A stretch of 64,000 bases of DNA from contig OX336395.1 in assembly GCA_946902985.2 (NCBI GenBank), positions 17,400,708-17,464,707 on the forward strand, given 5' to 3'. The notes under the pieces are model-generated. The model saw only the letters and a program-made list of their open reading frames with translations, was not told where the DNA came from and ran no database searches. Below are positions 33,181-49,200 of this stretch, piece by piece. The stretch comes from Meconema thalassinum. Lineage: Eukaryota; Arthropoda; Insecta; Orthoptera; Tettigoniidae. The position numbers and the translations under genes are program-made. Within the stretch, counting starts at the first letter, position 1. Every line of letters starts with the position of its first letter.

Positions 33181-36100
33181 TCGTCAATGAACCTAGTTTA
33201 CAATCCAGGCATTCCAGCATGATATCATTACCGCTTGTCTGTAATAGTCAGCGTGTTCAGACAGTAATCTTCAATGAACTTAGTTTACAATCCAGGCATT
33301 CAAGTATGATATCATAACCGCTTGTCTGTAATAAACAGTGAGTTAGCGTGTACAGACAGTAATCTTCAATGAACCTAGTTTACAATCGAGGCATTCCAGT
33401 ATGATATCATAACCGCTTGTCTGTAATAAACAGTCAGTCAGCGTGTTCAGACAGCAATCTTCAATAAACCTAGTTTACAATCGAGGCATTCCAATATGAT
33501 ATCATAGCCGCTTGTCTGTAATAAACAGTCAGCGTGTTCAGACAGCATTCTTCAATGAACCTAGTTTACAATCGCGGCATTCCAGTATGATATCATAACG
33601 CTTGTCTGTAATAAATAGTGTGTTAGCGTGTTCAGACAGCAATCTTCAATGAACCTAGTTTACAATCCAGGCATTCCAGTATGATATCATAACCGCTTGT
33701 CTGTAATAAACAATGAGTCAGCGTGTTCAGACAGCAATCTTCAATGAACCTAGTTTACAATCCAGGCATTCCAGTATGATATCATTACCGCTTGTCTGTA
33801 ATAGTCAGCGTGTTCAGACAGTAATCTTCAATGAACTTAGTTTACAATCCAGGCATTCAAGTATGATATCATAACCGCTTGTCTGTAATAAACAGTGAGT
33901 TAGCGTGTACAGACAGTAATCTTCAATGAACCTAAGTTACAATCGAGGCATTCCAGTATGATATCATAACCGCTTGTCTGTAATAAACAGTAAGTCAGCG
34001 TGTTCAGACAGCAATCTTCAATAAACCTAGTTTACAATCGAGGCATTCCAATATGATATCATAGCCGCTTGTCTGTAATAAACAGTCAGCGTGTTCAGAC
34101 AGCATTCTTCAATGAACCTAGTTTACAATCGCGGCATTCCAGTACGATATCATAACGCTTGTCTGTAATAAATAGTGAGTTAGCGTGTTCAGACAGCAAT
34201 CTTCAATGAACCTAGTTTACAATCCAGGCATTCCAGTATGATATCATAACCGCTTGTCTGTAATAAACAATGAGTCAGCGTGTTCAGACAGCAATCTTCA
34301 ATGAACCTAGTTTACAATCCAGGCATTCCAGTATGATATCATAACCGTTTGTCTGTAATAAACAGTAAGTTAGCGTGTTCAGACAGCAATCTTCAATGAA
34401 CCTAGTTTACAATCCAGGCATTCCAGTATGATATCATAACCGCTTGTCTGTAATAAACAGTGAGTTAGCGTGTTCAGACAGCAATCTTAAATGAACCTAG
34501 TTTACAATCCAGGATTTCCAGTATGATATCATAAGGCTTGTCTGTAATAAACAGTGAGTTAGTGTGTTCAGACAGCAATCTTCAATGAACCTAGTTTACA
34601 ATCCAGGCATTCCAGTATGATATCATAAACGCTTGTCTGTAATAAACAGTGAGTTAGGGTGTTCAGACAGCAATCTTCAATGAACCTGGTTTACAATCCA
34701 GGCATTCCAGAAAGATATCATAACCGCTTGTCTGTAATAAACAGTGAGTCAGCGTGTTCAGACAGCAATCTTCAATGAACCTAGTTTACAATCCAGGAAT
34801 TCCAGTATGATATCATAACGCTTGTCTGTAATAAACAGTGAGTTAGCGTGTTCAGACAGCAATCTTCAATGAACCTAGTTTACAATCCAGGCATTCCAGT
34901 ATGATATCATAAACGCTTGTCTGTAATAAACAGTGAGTCAGCGTGTTCAGACAGCAATCTTCAATGAACCTAGTTTACAATGCAGGCATTCCAGTATGAT
35001 ATCATAAGCGCTTGTCTGTAATAAACAGTGAGTTAGCGTGTTCCGACAGCAATCTTAATGAACCTAGTTTACAATCCAGGCATTCCAGTATGATATCATA
35101 ACGCTTGTCTGTAATAAACAGTGAGTCAGCGTGTTCAGACGGCAATCTTCAATGAACCTAGTTTGCAATCCAAGCATTCCAGTATGATATCATAACGCTT
35201 GTCTGTAATAAACAGTGAGTTAGCGTGTTCAGACAGCAATCTTCAATGAACCTAGTTTACAATCCAGGCATTCCAGCATGATATCATAACCGCTTGTCTG
35301 TAATAGTCAGCGTGTTCAGACAGTAATCTTCAATGAACTTAGTTTACAATCCAGTTATTCCAGTATGATATCATAACCGCTTGTCTGTAATAAACAGTCA
35401 GTCAGCGTGTTCAGACAGCAATCTTCAATAAACCTAGTTTACAATCGAGGCATTCCAATATGATATCATAACCGCTTGTCTGTAATAAACAGTCGTCGTG
35501 TTCAGACAGCATTCTTCAATGAACCTTGTTTACAATCGTGGCATTCCAGTATGATATCATAACGCTTGTCTGTAATAAATAGTGAGTTAGCGTGTTCAGA
35601 CAGCAATCTTCAATGAACCTAGTTTACAATCCAGGCATTCCAGTATGATATCATAACCGCTTGTATGTAATAAACAGTGATTCAGCGTGTTCAGACAGCA
35701 ATCTTCAATGCACCTAGTTTACAATCCAGGCATTCCAGTATGATATCATAACCGTTTGTCTGTAATAAACAGTAAGTTAGCGAGTTCAGACAGCAATCTT
35801 CAATGAACCTAGTTTACAATCCAGGCATTCCAGTATGATATCATAACCGCTTGTCTGTAATAAACAGTGAGTTATCGTGTTCAGACAGCAATCTTCAATG
35901 AACCTAGTTTACAATCCAAGAATTCCAGTATGATATCATAACGTTTGTCTGTAATAAACAGTGAGTTAGTGTGTTCAGACAGCAATCTTCAATGAACCTA
36001 GTTTACAATCCAGGCATTCCAGTATGATATCATAAACGCTTGTCTGTAGTAAACAGTGAGTCAGCGTGTTCAGACAGCAATCTTCAACGAACCTAGTTTA

Positions 36101-37234
36101 CAATCCACGCGTTCCAGTATGATATCATAACCGCTTGTCTGTAATAAACAGTGAGTTAGCGTGTTCCGACAGCAATCTTCAATGAACCTAGTTTACAATC
36201 CAAGCATTCCAGTATGATATCATAACGCTTGTCTGTAATAAACAGTGAGTCAGCGTGTTCAGAAAGCAATCTTCAATGAACCTAGTTTACAATCCAGGCA
36301 TTCCAGTATGATATCATAACGCTTGTCTGTAATAAACAGTGAGTTAGCGTGTTCAGACAGCAATCTTCAATGAACCTAGTTAACAATCCAGGCATTCCAG
36401 CATGATATCATAACCGCTTGTCTGTAATAGTCAGCGTGTTCAGACAGTAATCTTCAATGAACCTAGTTTACAATCCAGGCATTCCAGTATGATATCATAA
36501 CCGCTTGTCTGTAATAAACAGTCAGTCAGCGTGTTCAGACAGTAATCTTCAATGAACCTAGTTTACAATCGAGGCATTCCAATATGATATCATAACCGCT
36601 TGTCTGTAATAAACAGTCAGCGTGTTCAGACAGCAATCTTCAATGAACCTAGTTTACAATCGAGGCATTCCAGTCTGATATCATAACGCTTGTCTGTAAT
36701 AAACAGTGAGTTAGGGTGTTCAGACAGCAATCTTCAATGAACCTGGTTTACAATCCAGGCATTCCAGAAAGATATCATAACCGCTTGTCTGTAATAAACA
36801 GTGAGTCAGCGTGTTCAGACAGCAATCTTCAATGAACCTAGTTTACAATCCAGGCATTCCAGTATGATATCATAACCGTTTGTCTGTAATAAACAGCAAG
36901 TTAGCGTGTTCAGACAGCAATCTTCAATGAACCTAGTTTACAATCCAGGCATTCCAGTATGATATCATAACCGCTTGTCTGTAATAAACAGTGAGTTAGC
37001 GTGTTCAGACAGCAATCTTCAATGAACCTAGTTTACAATCCAGGCTTTCCAGAATGATATCATAACGCTTGTCTGTAATAAACAGTGAGTTAGTGTGTTC
37101 AGACAGCAATCTTCAATGAACCTAGTTTACAATCCAGGCATTCCAATATGATATCATAAACGCTTGTCTGTAATAAACAGTGAGTCAGCGTGTTCAGACA
37201 CCAATCTTCAATCAACCTAGTTTACAATCCAGGC

Positions 37235-40200
37235 ATTCCAGTATGTTATCATAACGCTTGTCTGTAATAAACAGTGAGTTAGGGTGTTCAGACAGCAATC
37301 TTCAATGAACCTAGTTCACAATCCAGGCATTCCAGCATGATATCATAACCGCTTGTCTGTAATAGTCAGCGTGTTCAGACAGCAATCTTCAATAAACCTA
37401 GTTTACAATCGAGGCATTCCAATATGATATCATAACCACTTGTCTGTAATAAACAGTGAGTCAGCGTGTTCAGACAGCATTCTTCAATGAACCTAGTTTA
37501 CAATCGCGGCATTCCAGTATGATATCATAACGCTTGTCTGTAATAAATAGTGAGTTAGCGTGTTCAGACAGCAATCTTCAATGAACCTAGTTTACAATCC
37601 AGGCATTCCAGTATGATATCATAACCGCTTGTATGTAATAAACAGTGATTCAGCGTGTTCAGACAGCAATCTTCAATGCACCTAGTTTACAATCCAGGCA
37701 TTCCAGTATGATATCATAACCGTTTGTCTGTAATAAACAGTAAGTTAGCGAGTTCAGACAGCAATCTTCAATGAACCTAGTTTACAATCCAGGCATTCCA
37801 GTATGATATCATAACCGCTTGTCTGTAATAAACAGTGAGTTAGCGTGTTCAGACAGCAATCTTCAATGAACCTAGTTTACAATCCAAGAATTCCAGTATG
37901 ATATCATAACGTTTGTCTGTAATAAACAGTGAGTTAGTGTGTTCAGACAGCAATCTTCAATGAACCTAGTTTACAATCCAGGCATTCCAGTATGATGTCA
38001 TAAACGCTTGTCTGTAGTAAACAGTGAGTCAGCGTGTTCAGACAGCAATCTTCAACGAACCTAGTTTACAATCCACGCATTCCAGTATGATATCATAACC
38101 GCTTGTCTGTAATAAACAGTGAGTTAGCGTGTTCCGACAGCAATCTTCAATGAACCTAGTTTACAATCCAGGCATTCCAGTATGATATCATAACGCTTGT
38201 CTGTAATAAACAGTGAGTCAGCGTGTTCAGAAAGCAATCTTCAATGAACCTAGTTTACAATCCAGGCATTCCAGTATGATATCATAACGCTTGTCTGTAA
38301 TAAACAGTGAGTTAGCGTGTTCAGACAGCAATCTTCAATGAACCTAGTTAACAATCCAGGCATTCCAGCATGATATCATAACCGCTTGTCTGTAATAGTC
38401 AGCGTGTTCAGACAGTAATCTTCAATGAACCTAGTTTACAATCCAGGCATTCCAGTATGATATCATAACCGCTTGTCTGTAATAAACAGTCAGTCAGCGT
38501 GTTCAGACAGTAATCTTCAATGAACCTAGTTTACAATCGAGGCATTCCAATATGATATCATAACCGCTTGTCTGTAATAAACAGTCAGCGTGTTCAGACA
38601 GCAATCTTCAATGAACCTAGTTTACAATCGAGGCATTCCAGTCTGATATCATAACGCTTGTCTGTAATAAACAGTGAGTTAGGGTGTTCAGACAGCAATC
38701 TTCAATGAACCTGGTTTACAATCCAGGCATTCCAGAAAGATATCATAACCGCTTGTCTGTAATAAACAGTGAGTCAGCGTGTTCAGACAGCAATCTTCAA
38801 TGAACCTAGTTTACAATCCAGGCATTCCAGTATGATATCATAACCGTTTGTCTGTAATAAACAGCAAGTTAGCGTGTTCAGACAGCAATCATCAATGAAC
38901 CTAGTTTACAATCCAGGCATTCCAGTATGATATCATAACCGCTTGTCTGTAATAAACAGTGAGTTAGCGTGTTCAGACAGCAATCTTCAATGAACCTAGT
39001 TTACAATCCAGGCTTTCCAGTATGATATCATAGGGCTTGTCTGTAATAAACAGTGAGTTAGTGTGTTCAGACAGCAATCTTCAATGAACCTAGTTTACAA
39101 TCCAGGCAATCCAGTATGATATCATAAACGCTTGTCTGTAATAAACAGTGAGTCAGCGTGTTCAGACACCAATCTTCAATAAACCTAGTTTACCATCCAG
39201 GCATTCCAGTATGTTATCATAACGCTTGTCTGTAATAAACAGTGAGTTAGGGTGTTCAGACAGCAATCTTCAATGAACCTGGTTTACAATCCAGGCATTC
39301 CAGAAAGATATCATAACCGCTTGTCTGTAATAAACAGTGAGTCAGCTTGTTCAGACAGCAATCTTCATGAACCTCGTTTACAATCCAGGAATTCCAGTAT
39401 GATATCATAACGCTTGTCTGTAATAAACAGTGAGTTAGCGTGTTCAGACGGCAATCTTCAATGAACCTAGTTTACAATCCAGGCATTCCAGTATGATATC
39501 ATAAACGCTTGTCTGTAATAAACAGTAAGTCACAGTGTTCAGACAGCAATCTTCAATGAACCTAGTTTACAATCCAGGCATTCCAGTATGATATCATAAC
39601 CGCTTGTCTGTAATAAACAGTGAGTTAGCGTGTTCCGACAGCAATCTTCAATGAACCTAGCTTACAATCCAGGCATTCCAGTATGATATCATAACGCTTG
39701 TCTGTAATAAACAGTGAGTCAGCGTGTTCAGACGGCAATCTTCAATGAACCTAGTTTACAATCCAAGCATTCCAGTATGATATCATACCGCTTGTCTGTA
39801 ATAAACAGTGAGTTAGCGTGTTCAGACAGCAATCTTCAATGAACCTAGTTTATAATCCAGGCATTCCAGCATCATATCATAACCGCTTGTCTGTAATAGT
39901 CAGCGTGTTCAGACAGTAATCTTCAATGAACTTAGTTTACAATCCAGGCATTCCAGTATGATATCATAACCGCTTGTCTGTAATAAACAGTGAGTTAGCG
40001 TGTACAGACAGTAATCTTCAATGAACCTAGTTTACAATCGATGCATTCCAGTATGATATCATAACCGCTTGTCTGTAATAAACAGTCAGTCAGCGTGTTC
40101 AGACAGCAATCTTCAATAAACCTAGTTTACAATCGAGGCATTCCAATATGATATCATAACCGCTTGTCTGTAATAGTCAGCGTGTTCAGACAGTAATCTT

Positions 40201-43200
40201 CAATGAACCTAGTTTACAATCCAGGCATTCCAGTATGATATCATAACCGCTTGTCTGTAATAAACAGTGAGTTAGCGTGTTCAGACAGTAATCTTCATTG
40301 AACCTAGTTTACAATCCAGGCATTCAAGTATGATATCATAACCGCTTGTCTGTAATAAACAGTGAGTCAGCGTGTTCAGACAGCAATCTTCAATGCACCT
40401 AGTTTACAATCCAGGCATTCCAGTATGATATCATAACCGTTTGTCTGTAATAAACAGTGAGTTAGCGTGTTCAGACAGCAATCTTCAATGAACCTAGTTT
40501 ACAATCCAGGCTTTCCAGTATGATATCATAACCGCTTGTCTGTAATAAACAATGAGTCAGCGTGTTCAGACAGCAATCTTCAATGAACCTAGTTTACAAT
40601 CCAGGCATTCCAGTATGATATCATAACCGTTTGTCTGTAATAAACAGTAAGTTAGCGTGTTCAGACAGCAATCTTCAATGAACCTAGTTTACAATCCAGG
40701 CATTCCAGTATGATATCATAACCGCTTGTCTGTAATAAACAGTGAGTTAGCGTGTTCAGACAGCAATCTTAAATGAACCTAGTATACAATCCAGGATTTC
40801 CAGTATGATATCATAAGGCTTGTCTGTAATAAACAGTGAGTTAGTGTGTTCAGACAGCAATCTTCAATGAACCTAGTTTACAATCCAGGCATTCCAGTAT
40901 GATATCATAAACGCTTGTCTGTAATAAACAGTGAGTTAGGGTGTTCAGACAGCAATCTTCAATGAACCTGGTTTACAATCCAGGCATTCCAGAAAGATAT
41001 CATAACCGCTTGTCTGTAATAAACAGTGAGTCAGCGTGTTCAGACAGCAATCTTCAATGAACCTAGTTTACAATCCAGGAATTCCAGTATGATATCATAA
41101 CGCTTGTCTGTAATAAACAGTGAGTTAGCGTGTTCAGACAGCAATCTTCAATGAACCTAGTTTACAATCCAGGCATTCCAGTATGATATCATAAACGCTT
41201 GTCTGTAATAAACAGTGAGTCAGCGTGTTCAGACAGCAATCTTCAATGAACCTAGTTTACAATCCAGGCATTCCAGTATGATATCATAAGCGCTTGTCTG
41301 TAATAAACAGTGAGTTAGCGTGTTCCGACAGCAATCTTAATGAACCTAGTTTACAATCCAGGCATTCCAGTATGATATCATAACGCTTGTCTGTAATAAA
41401 CAGTGAGTCAGCGTGTTCAGACGGCAATCTTCAATGAACCTAGTTTACAATCCAAGCATTCCAGTATGATATCATAACGCTTGTCTGTAATAAACAGTGA
41501 GTTAGCGTGTTCAGACAGCAATCTTCAATGAACCTAGTTTACAATCCAGGCATTCCAGTATGATATCATAACCTCTTGTATGTAATAAACAGTGATTCAG
41601 CGTGTTCAGACAGCAATCTTCAATGCACCTAGTTTACAATCCAGGCATTCCAGTATGATATAATAACCGTTTGTCTGTAATAAACAGTAAGTTAGCGAGT
41701 TCAGACAGCAATCTTCAATGAACCTAGTTTACAATCCAGGCATTCCAGTATGATATCATAACCGCTTGTCTGTAATAAACAGTGAATTATCGTGTTCAGA
41801 CAGCAATCTTCAATGAACCTAGTTTACAATCCAAGAATTCCAGTATGATATCATAACGTTTGTCTGTAATAAACAGTGAGTTAGTGTGTTCAGACAGCAA
41901 TCTTCAATGAACCTAGTTTACAATCCAGGCATTCCAGTATGATATCATAAACGCTTGTCTGTAGTAAACAGTGAGTCAGCGTGTTCAGACAGCAATCTTC
42001 AACGAACCTAGTTTACAATCCACGCGTTCCAGTATGATATCATAACCGCTTGTCTGTAATAAACAGTGAGTTAGCGTGTTCCGACAGCAATCTTCAATGA
42101 ACCTAGTTTACAATCCAGCATTCCTGTATGATATCATAACGCATGTCTGTAATAAACAGTGAGTCAGCGTGTTCAGAAAGCAATCTTCAATGAACCTAGT
42201 TTACAATCCAGGCATTCCAGTATGATTTCATAACGCTTGTCTGTAATAAACAGTGAGTTAGCGTGTTCAGACAGCAATCTTAAATGAACCTAGTTAACAA
42301 TCCAGGCATTCCAGCATGATATCATAACCGCTTGTCTGTAATAGTCAGCGTGTTCAGACAGTAATCTTCAATGAACCTAGTTTACAATCCAGGCATTCCA
42401 GTATTATATCATAACCGCTTGTCTGTAATAAACAGTCAGTCAGCGTGTTCAGACAGTAATCTTCAATGAACCTAGTTTACAATCGAGGCATTCCAATATG
42501 ATATCATAACCGCTTGTCTGTAATAAACAGTCAGCGTGTTCAGACAGCAATCTTCAATGAACCTAGTTTACAATCGAGGCATTCCAGTCTGATATCATAA
42601 CGCTTGTCTGTAATAAACAGTGAGTTAGGGTGTTCAGACAGCAATCTTCAATGAACCTGGTTTACAATCCAGGCATTCCAGAAAGATATCATAACCGCTT
42701 GTCTGTAATAAACAGTGAGTCAGCGTGTTCAGACAGCAATCTTCAATGAACCTAGTTTACAATCCAGGCATTCCAGTATGATATCATAACCGTTTGTCTG
42801 TAATAAACAGCAAGTTAGCGTGTTCAGACAGCAATCTTCAATGAACCTAGTTTACAATCCAGGCATTCCAGTATGATATCATAACCGCTTGTCTGTAATA
42901 AACAGTGAGTTAGCGTGTTCAGACAGCAATCTTCAATGAACCTAGTTTACAATCCAGGCTTTCCAGTATGATATCATAACGCTTGTCTGTAATAAACAGT
43001 GAGTTAGTGTGTTCAGACAGCAATCTTCAATGAACCTAGTTTACAATCCAGGCATTCCAGTATGATATCATAAACGCTTGTCTGTAATAAACAGTGAGTC
43101 AGCGTGTTCAGACACCAATCTTCAATCAACCTAGTTTACAATCCAGGCATTCCAGTATGTTATCATAACGCTTGTCTGTAATAAACAGTGAGTTAGGGTG

Positions 43201-46200
43201 TTCAGACAGCAATCTTCAATGAACCTAGTTTACAATCCAGGCATTCCAGCATGATATCATAACCGCTTGTCTGTAATAGTCAGTGTGTTCAGACAGTAAT
43301 CTTCAATGAACCTAGTTTACAATCCAGGCATTCCAGTATGATATCATAACCGCTTGTCTGTAATAAACAGTCAGTCAGCGTGTTCAGACAGCAATCTTCA
43401 ATAAACCTAGTTTACAATCGAGGCATTCCAATATGATATCATAACCACTTGTCTGTAATAAACAGTGAGTCAGCGTGTTCAGACAGCATTCTTCAATGAA
43501 CCTAGTTTACAATCGCGGCATTCCAGTATGATATCATAACGCTTGTCTGTAATAAATAGTGAGTTAGCGTGTTCAGACAGCAATCTTCAATGAACCTAGT
43601 TTACAATCCAGGCATTCCAGTATGATATCATAACCGCTTGTCTGTAATAAACAGTGAGTTAGCGTGTTCAGACAGCAATCTTCAATGAACCTAGTTTACA
43701 ATCCAGGCATTCCAGTATGATATCATAAACGCTTGTCTGTAGTAAACAGTGAGTCAGCGTGTTCAGACAGCAATCTTCAACGAACCTAGTTTACAATCCA
43801 CGCATTCCAGTATGATATCATAACCGCTTGTCTGTAATAAACAGTGAGTTAGCGTGTACAGACAGTAATCTTCAATGAACCTAGTTTACAATCGATGCAT
43901 TCCAGTATGATATCATAACCGCTTGTCTGTAATAAACAGTCAGTCAGCGTGTTCAGACAGCAATCTTCAATAAACCTAGTTTACAATCGAGGCATTCCAA
44001 TATGATATCATAACCGCTTGTCTGTAATAGTCAGCGTGTTCAGACAGTAATCTTCAATGAACCTAGTTTACAATCCAGGCATTCCAGTATGATATCATAA
44101 CCGCTTGTCTGTAATAAACAGTGAGTTAGCGTGTTCAGACAGTAATCTTCATTGAACCTAGTTTACAATCCAGGCATTCAAGTATGATATCATAACCGCT
44201 TGTCTGTAATAAACAGTGAGTCAGCGTGTTCAGACAGCAATCTTCAATGCACCTAGTTTACAATCCAGGCATTCCAGTATGATATCATAACCGTTTGTCT
44301 GTAATAAACAGTGAGTTAGCGTGTTCAGACAGCAATCTTCAATGAACCTAGTTTACAATCCAGGCTTTCCAGTATGATATCATAACCGCTTGTCTGTAAT
44401 AAACAATGAGTCAGCGTGTTCAGACAGCAATCTTCAATGAACCTAGTTTACAATCCAGGCATTCCAGTATGATATCATAACCGTTTGTCTGTAATAAACA
44501 GTAAGTTAGCGTGTTCAGACAGCAATCTTCAATGAACCTAGTTTACAATCCAGGCATTCCAGTATGATATCATAACCGCTTGTCTGTAATAAACAGTGAG
44601 TTAGCGTGTTCAGACAGCAATCTTAAATGAACCTAGTATACAATCCAGGATTTCCAGTATGATATCATAAGGCTTGTCTGTAATAAACAGTGAGTTAGTG
44701 TGTTCAGACAGCAATCTTCAATGAACCTAGTTTACAATCCAGGCATTCCTGTATGATATCATAAACGCTTGTCTGTAATAAACAGTGAGTTAGGGTGTTC
44801 AGACAGCAATCTTCAATGAACCTGGTTTACAATCCAGGCATTCCAGAAAGATATCATAACCGCTTGTCTGTAATAAACAGTGAGTCAGCGTGTTCAGACA
44901 GCAATCTTCAATGAACCTAGTTTACAATCCAGGAATTCCAGTATGATATCATAACGCTTGTCTGTAATAAACAGTGAGTTAGCGTGTTCAGACAGCAATC
45001 TTCAATGAACCTAGTTTACAATCCAGGCATTCCAGTATGATATCATAAACGCTTGTCTGTAATAAACAGTGAGTCAGCGTGTTCAGACAGCAATCTTCAA
45101 TGAACCTAGTTTACAATCCAGGCATTCCAGTATGATATCATAAGCGCTTGTCTGTAATAAACAGTGAGTTAGCGTGTTCCGACAGCAATCTTAATGAACC
45201 TAGTTTACAATCCAGGCATTCCAGTATGTTATCATAACGCTTGTCTGTAATAAACAGTGAGTTAGGGTGTTCAGACAGCAATCTTCAATGAACCTAGTTT
45301 ACAATCCAGGCATTCCAGCATGATATCATAACCGCTTGTCTGTAATTGTCAGCGTGTTCAGACAGCAATCTTCAATAAACCTAGTTTACAATCGAGGCAT
45401 TCCAATATGATATCATAACCACTTGTCTGTAATAAACAGTGAGTCAGCGTGTTCAGACAGCATTCTTCAATGAACCTAGTTTACAATCGCGGCATTCCAG
45501 TATGATATCATAACGCTTGTCTGTAATAAATAGTGAGTTAGCGTGTTCAGACAGCAATCTTCAATGAACCTAGTTTACAATCCAGGCATTCCAGTATGAT
45601 ATCATAACCGCTTGTATGTAATAAACAGTGATTCAGCGTGTTCAGACAGCAATCTTCAATGCACCTAGTTTACAATCCAGGCATTCCAGTATGATATCAT
45701 AACCGTTTGTCTGTAATAAACAGTAAGTTAGCGAGTTCAGACAGCAATCTTCAATGAACCTAGTTTACAATCCAGGCATTCCAGTATGATATCATAACCG
45801 CTTGTCTGTAATAAACAGTGAGTTAGCGTGTTCAGACAGCAATCTTCAATGAACCTAGTTTACAATCCAAGAATTCCAGTATGATATCATAACGTTTGTC
45901 TGTAATAAACAGTGAGTTAGTGTGTTCAGACAGCAATCTTCAATGAACCTAGTTTACAATCCAGGCATTCCAGTATGATATCATAAACGCTTGTCTGTAG
46001 TAAACAGTGAGTCAGCGTGTTCAGACAGCAATCTTCAACGAACCTAGTTTACAATCCACGCATTCCAGTATGATATCATAACCGCTTGTCTGTAATAAAC
46101 AGTGAGTTAGCGTGTTCCGACAGCAATCTTCAATGAACCTAGTTTACAATCCAGGCATTCCAGTATGATATCATAACGCTTGTCTGTAATAAACAGTGAG

Positions 46201-49200
46201 TCAGCGTGTTCAGAAAGCAATCTTCAATGAACCTAGTTTACAATCCAGGCATTCCAGTATGATATCATAACGCTTGTCTGTAATAAACAGTGAGTTAGCG
46301 TGTTCAGACAGCAATCTTCAATGAACCTAGTTAACAATCCAGGCATTCCAGCATGATATCATAACCGCTTGTCTGTAATAGTCAGCGTGTTCAGACAGTA
46401 ATCTTCAATGAACCTAGTTTACAATCCAGGCATTCCAGTATGATATCATAACCGCTTGTCTGTAATAAACAGTCAGTCAGCGTGTTCAGACAGTAATCTT
46501 CAATGAACCTAGTTTACAATCGAGGCATTCCAATATGATATCATAACCGCTTGTCTGTAATAAACAGTCAGCGTGTTCAGACAGCAATCTTCAATGAACC
46601 TAGTTTACAATCGAGGCATTCCAGTCTGATATCATAACGCTTGTCTGTAATAAACAGTGAGTTAGGGTGTTCAGACAGCAATCTTCAATGAACCTGGTTT
46701 ACAATCCAGGCATTCCAGAAAGATATCATAACCGCTTGTCTGTAATAAACAGTGAGTCAGCGTGTTCAGACAGCAATCTTCAATGAACCTAGTTTACAAT
46801 CCAGGCATTCCAGTATGATATCATAACCGTTTGTCTGTAATAAACAGCAAGTTAGCGTGTTCAGACAGCAATCTTCAATGAACCTAGTTTACAATCCAGG
46901 CATTCCAGTATGATATCATAACCGCTTGTCTGTAATAAACAGTGAGTTAGCGTGTTCAGACAGAAATCTTCAATGAACCTAGTTTACAATCCAGGCTTTC
47001 CAGTATGATATCATAGGGCTTGTCTGTAATAAACAGTGAGTTAGTGTGTTCAGACAGCAATCTTCAATGAACCTAGTTTACAATCCAGGCATTCCAGTAT
47101 GATATCATAAACGCTTGTCTGTAATAAACAGTGAGTCAGCGTGTTCAGACACCAATCTTCAATAAACCTAGTTTACCATCCAGGCATTCCAGTATGTTAT
47201 CATAACGCTTGTCTGTAATAAACAGTGAGTTAGGGTGTTCAGACAGCAATCTTCAATGAACCTGGTTTACAATCCAGGCATTCCAGAAAGATATCATAAC
47301 CGCTTGTCTGTAATAAACAGTGAGTCAGCTTGTTCAGACAGCAATCTTCATGAACCTCGATTACAATCCAGGAATTCCAGTATGATATCATAACGCTTGT
47401 CTGTAATAAACAGTGAGTTAGCGTGTTCAGACGGCAATCTTCAATGAACCTAGTTTACAATCCAGGCATTCCAGTATGATATCATAAACGCTTGTCTGTA
47501 ATAAACAGTAAGTCAGCGTGTTCAGACAGCAATCTTCAATGAACCTAGTTTACAATCCAGGCATTCCAGTAAGATATCATAACCGCTTGTCCGTAATAAA
47601 CAGTGAGTTAGCGTGTTCCGACAGCAATCTTCAATGAACCTAGCTTACAATCCAGGCATTCCAGTATGATATCATAACGCTTGTCTGTAATAAACAGTGA
47701 GTCAGCGTGTTCAGACGGCAATCTTCAATGAACCTAGTTTACAATCCAAGCATTCCAGTATGATATCATACCGCTTGTCTGTAATAAACAGTGAGTTAGC
47801 GTGTTCAGACAGCAATCTTCAATGAACCTAGTTTATAATCCAGGCATTCCAGCATCATATCATAACCGCTTGTCTGTAATAGTCAGCGTGTTCAGACAGT
47901 AATCTTCAATGAACTTAGTTTACAATCCAGGCATTCCAGTATGATATCATAACCGCTTGTCTGTAATAAACAGTGAGTTAGCGTGTACAGACAGTAATCT
48001 TCAATGAACCTAGTTTACAATCGATGCATTCCAGTATGAAATCATAACCGCTTGTCTGTAATAAACAGTCAGTCAGCGTGTTCAGACAGCAATCTTCAAT
48101 AAACCTAGTTTACAATCGAGGCATTCCAATATGATATCATAACCGCTTGTCTGTAATAGTCAGCGTGTTCAGACAGTAATCTTCAATGAACCTAGTTTAC
48201 AATCCAGGCATTCCAGTATGATATCATAACCGCTTGTCTGTAATAAACACTGAGTTAGCGTGTTCAGACAGTAATCTTCATTGAACCTAGTTTACAATCC
48301 AGGCATTCAAGTATGATATCATAACCGCTTGTCTGTAATAAACAGTGAGTCAGCGTGTTCAGACAGCAATCTTCAATGCACCTAGTTTACAATCCAGGCA
48401 TTCCAGTATGATATCATAACCGTTTGTCTGTAATAAACAGTGAGTTAGCGTGTTCAGACAGCAATCTTCAATGAACCTAGTTTACAATCCAGGCTTTCCA
48501 GTATGATATCATAACCGCTTGTCTGTAATAAACAATGAGTCAGCGTGTTCAGACAGCAATCTTCAATGAACCTAGTTTACAATCCAGGCATTCCAGTATG
48601 ATATCATAACCGTTTGTCTGTAATAAACAGTAAGTTAGCGTGTTCAGACAGCAATCTTCAATGAACCTAGTTTACAATCCAGGCATTCCAGTATGATATC
48701 ATAACCGCTTGTCTGTAATAAACAGTGAGTTAGCGTGTTCAGACAGCAATCTTAAATGAACCAAGTATACAATCCAGGATTTCCAGTATGATATCATAAG
48801 GCTTGTCTGTAATAAACAGTGAGTTAGTGTGTTCAGACAGCAATCTTCAATGAACCTAGTTTACAATCCAGGCATTCCAGTATGATATCATAAACGCTTG
48901 TCTGTAATAAACAGTGAGTTAGGGTGTTCAGACAGCAATCTTCAATGAACCTGGTTTACAATCCAGGCATTCCAGAAAGATATCATAACCGCTTGTCTGT
49001 AATAAACAGTGAGTCAGCGTGTTCAGACAGCAATCTTCAATGAACCTAGTTTACAATCCAGGAATTCCAGTATGATATCATAACGCTTGTCTGTAATAAA
49101 CAGTGAGTTAGCGTGTTCAGACAGCAATCTTCAATGAACCTAGTTTACAATCCAGGCATTCCAGTATGATATCATAAACGCTTGTCTGTAATAAACAGTG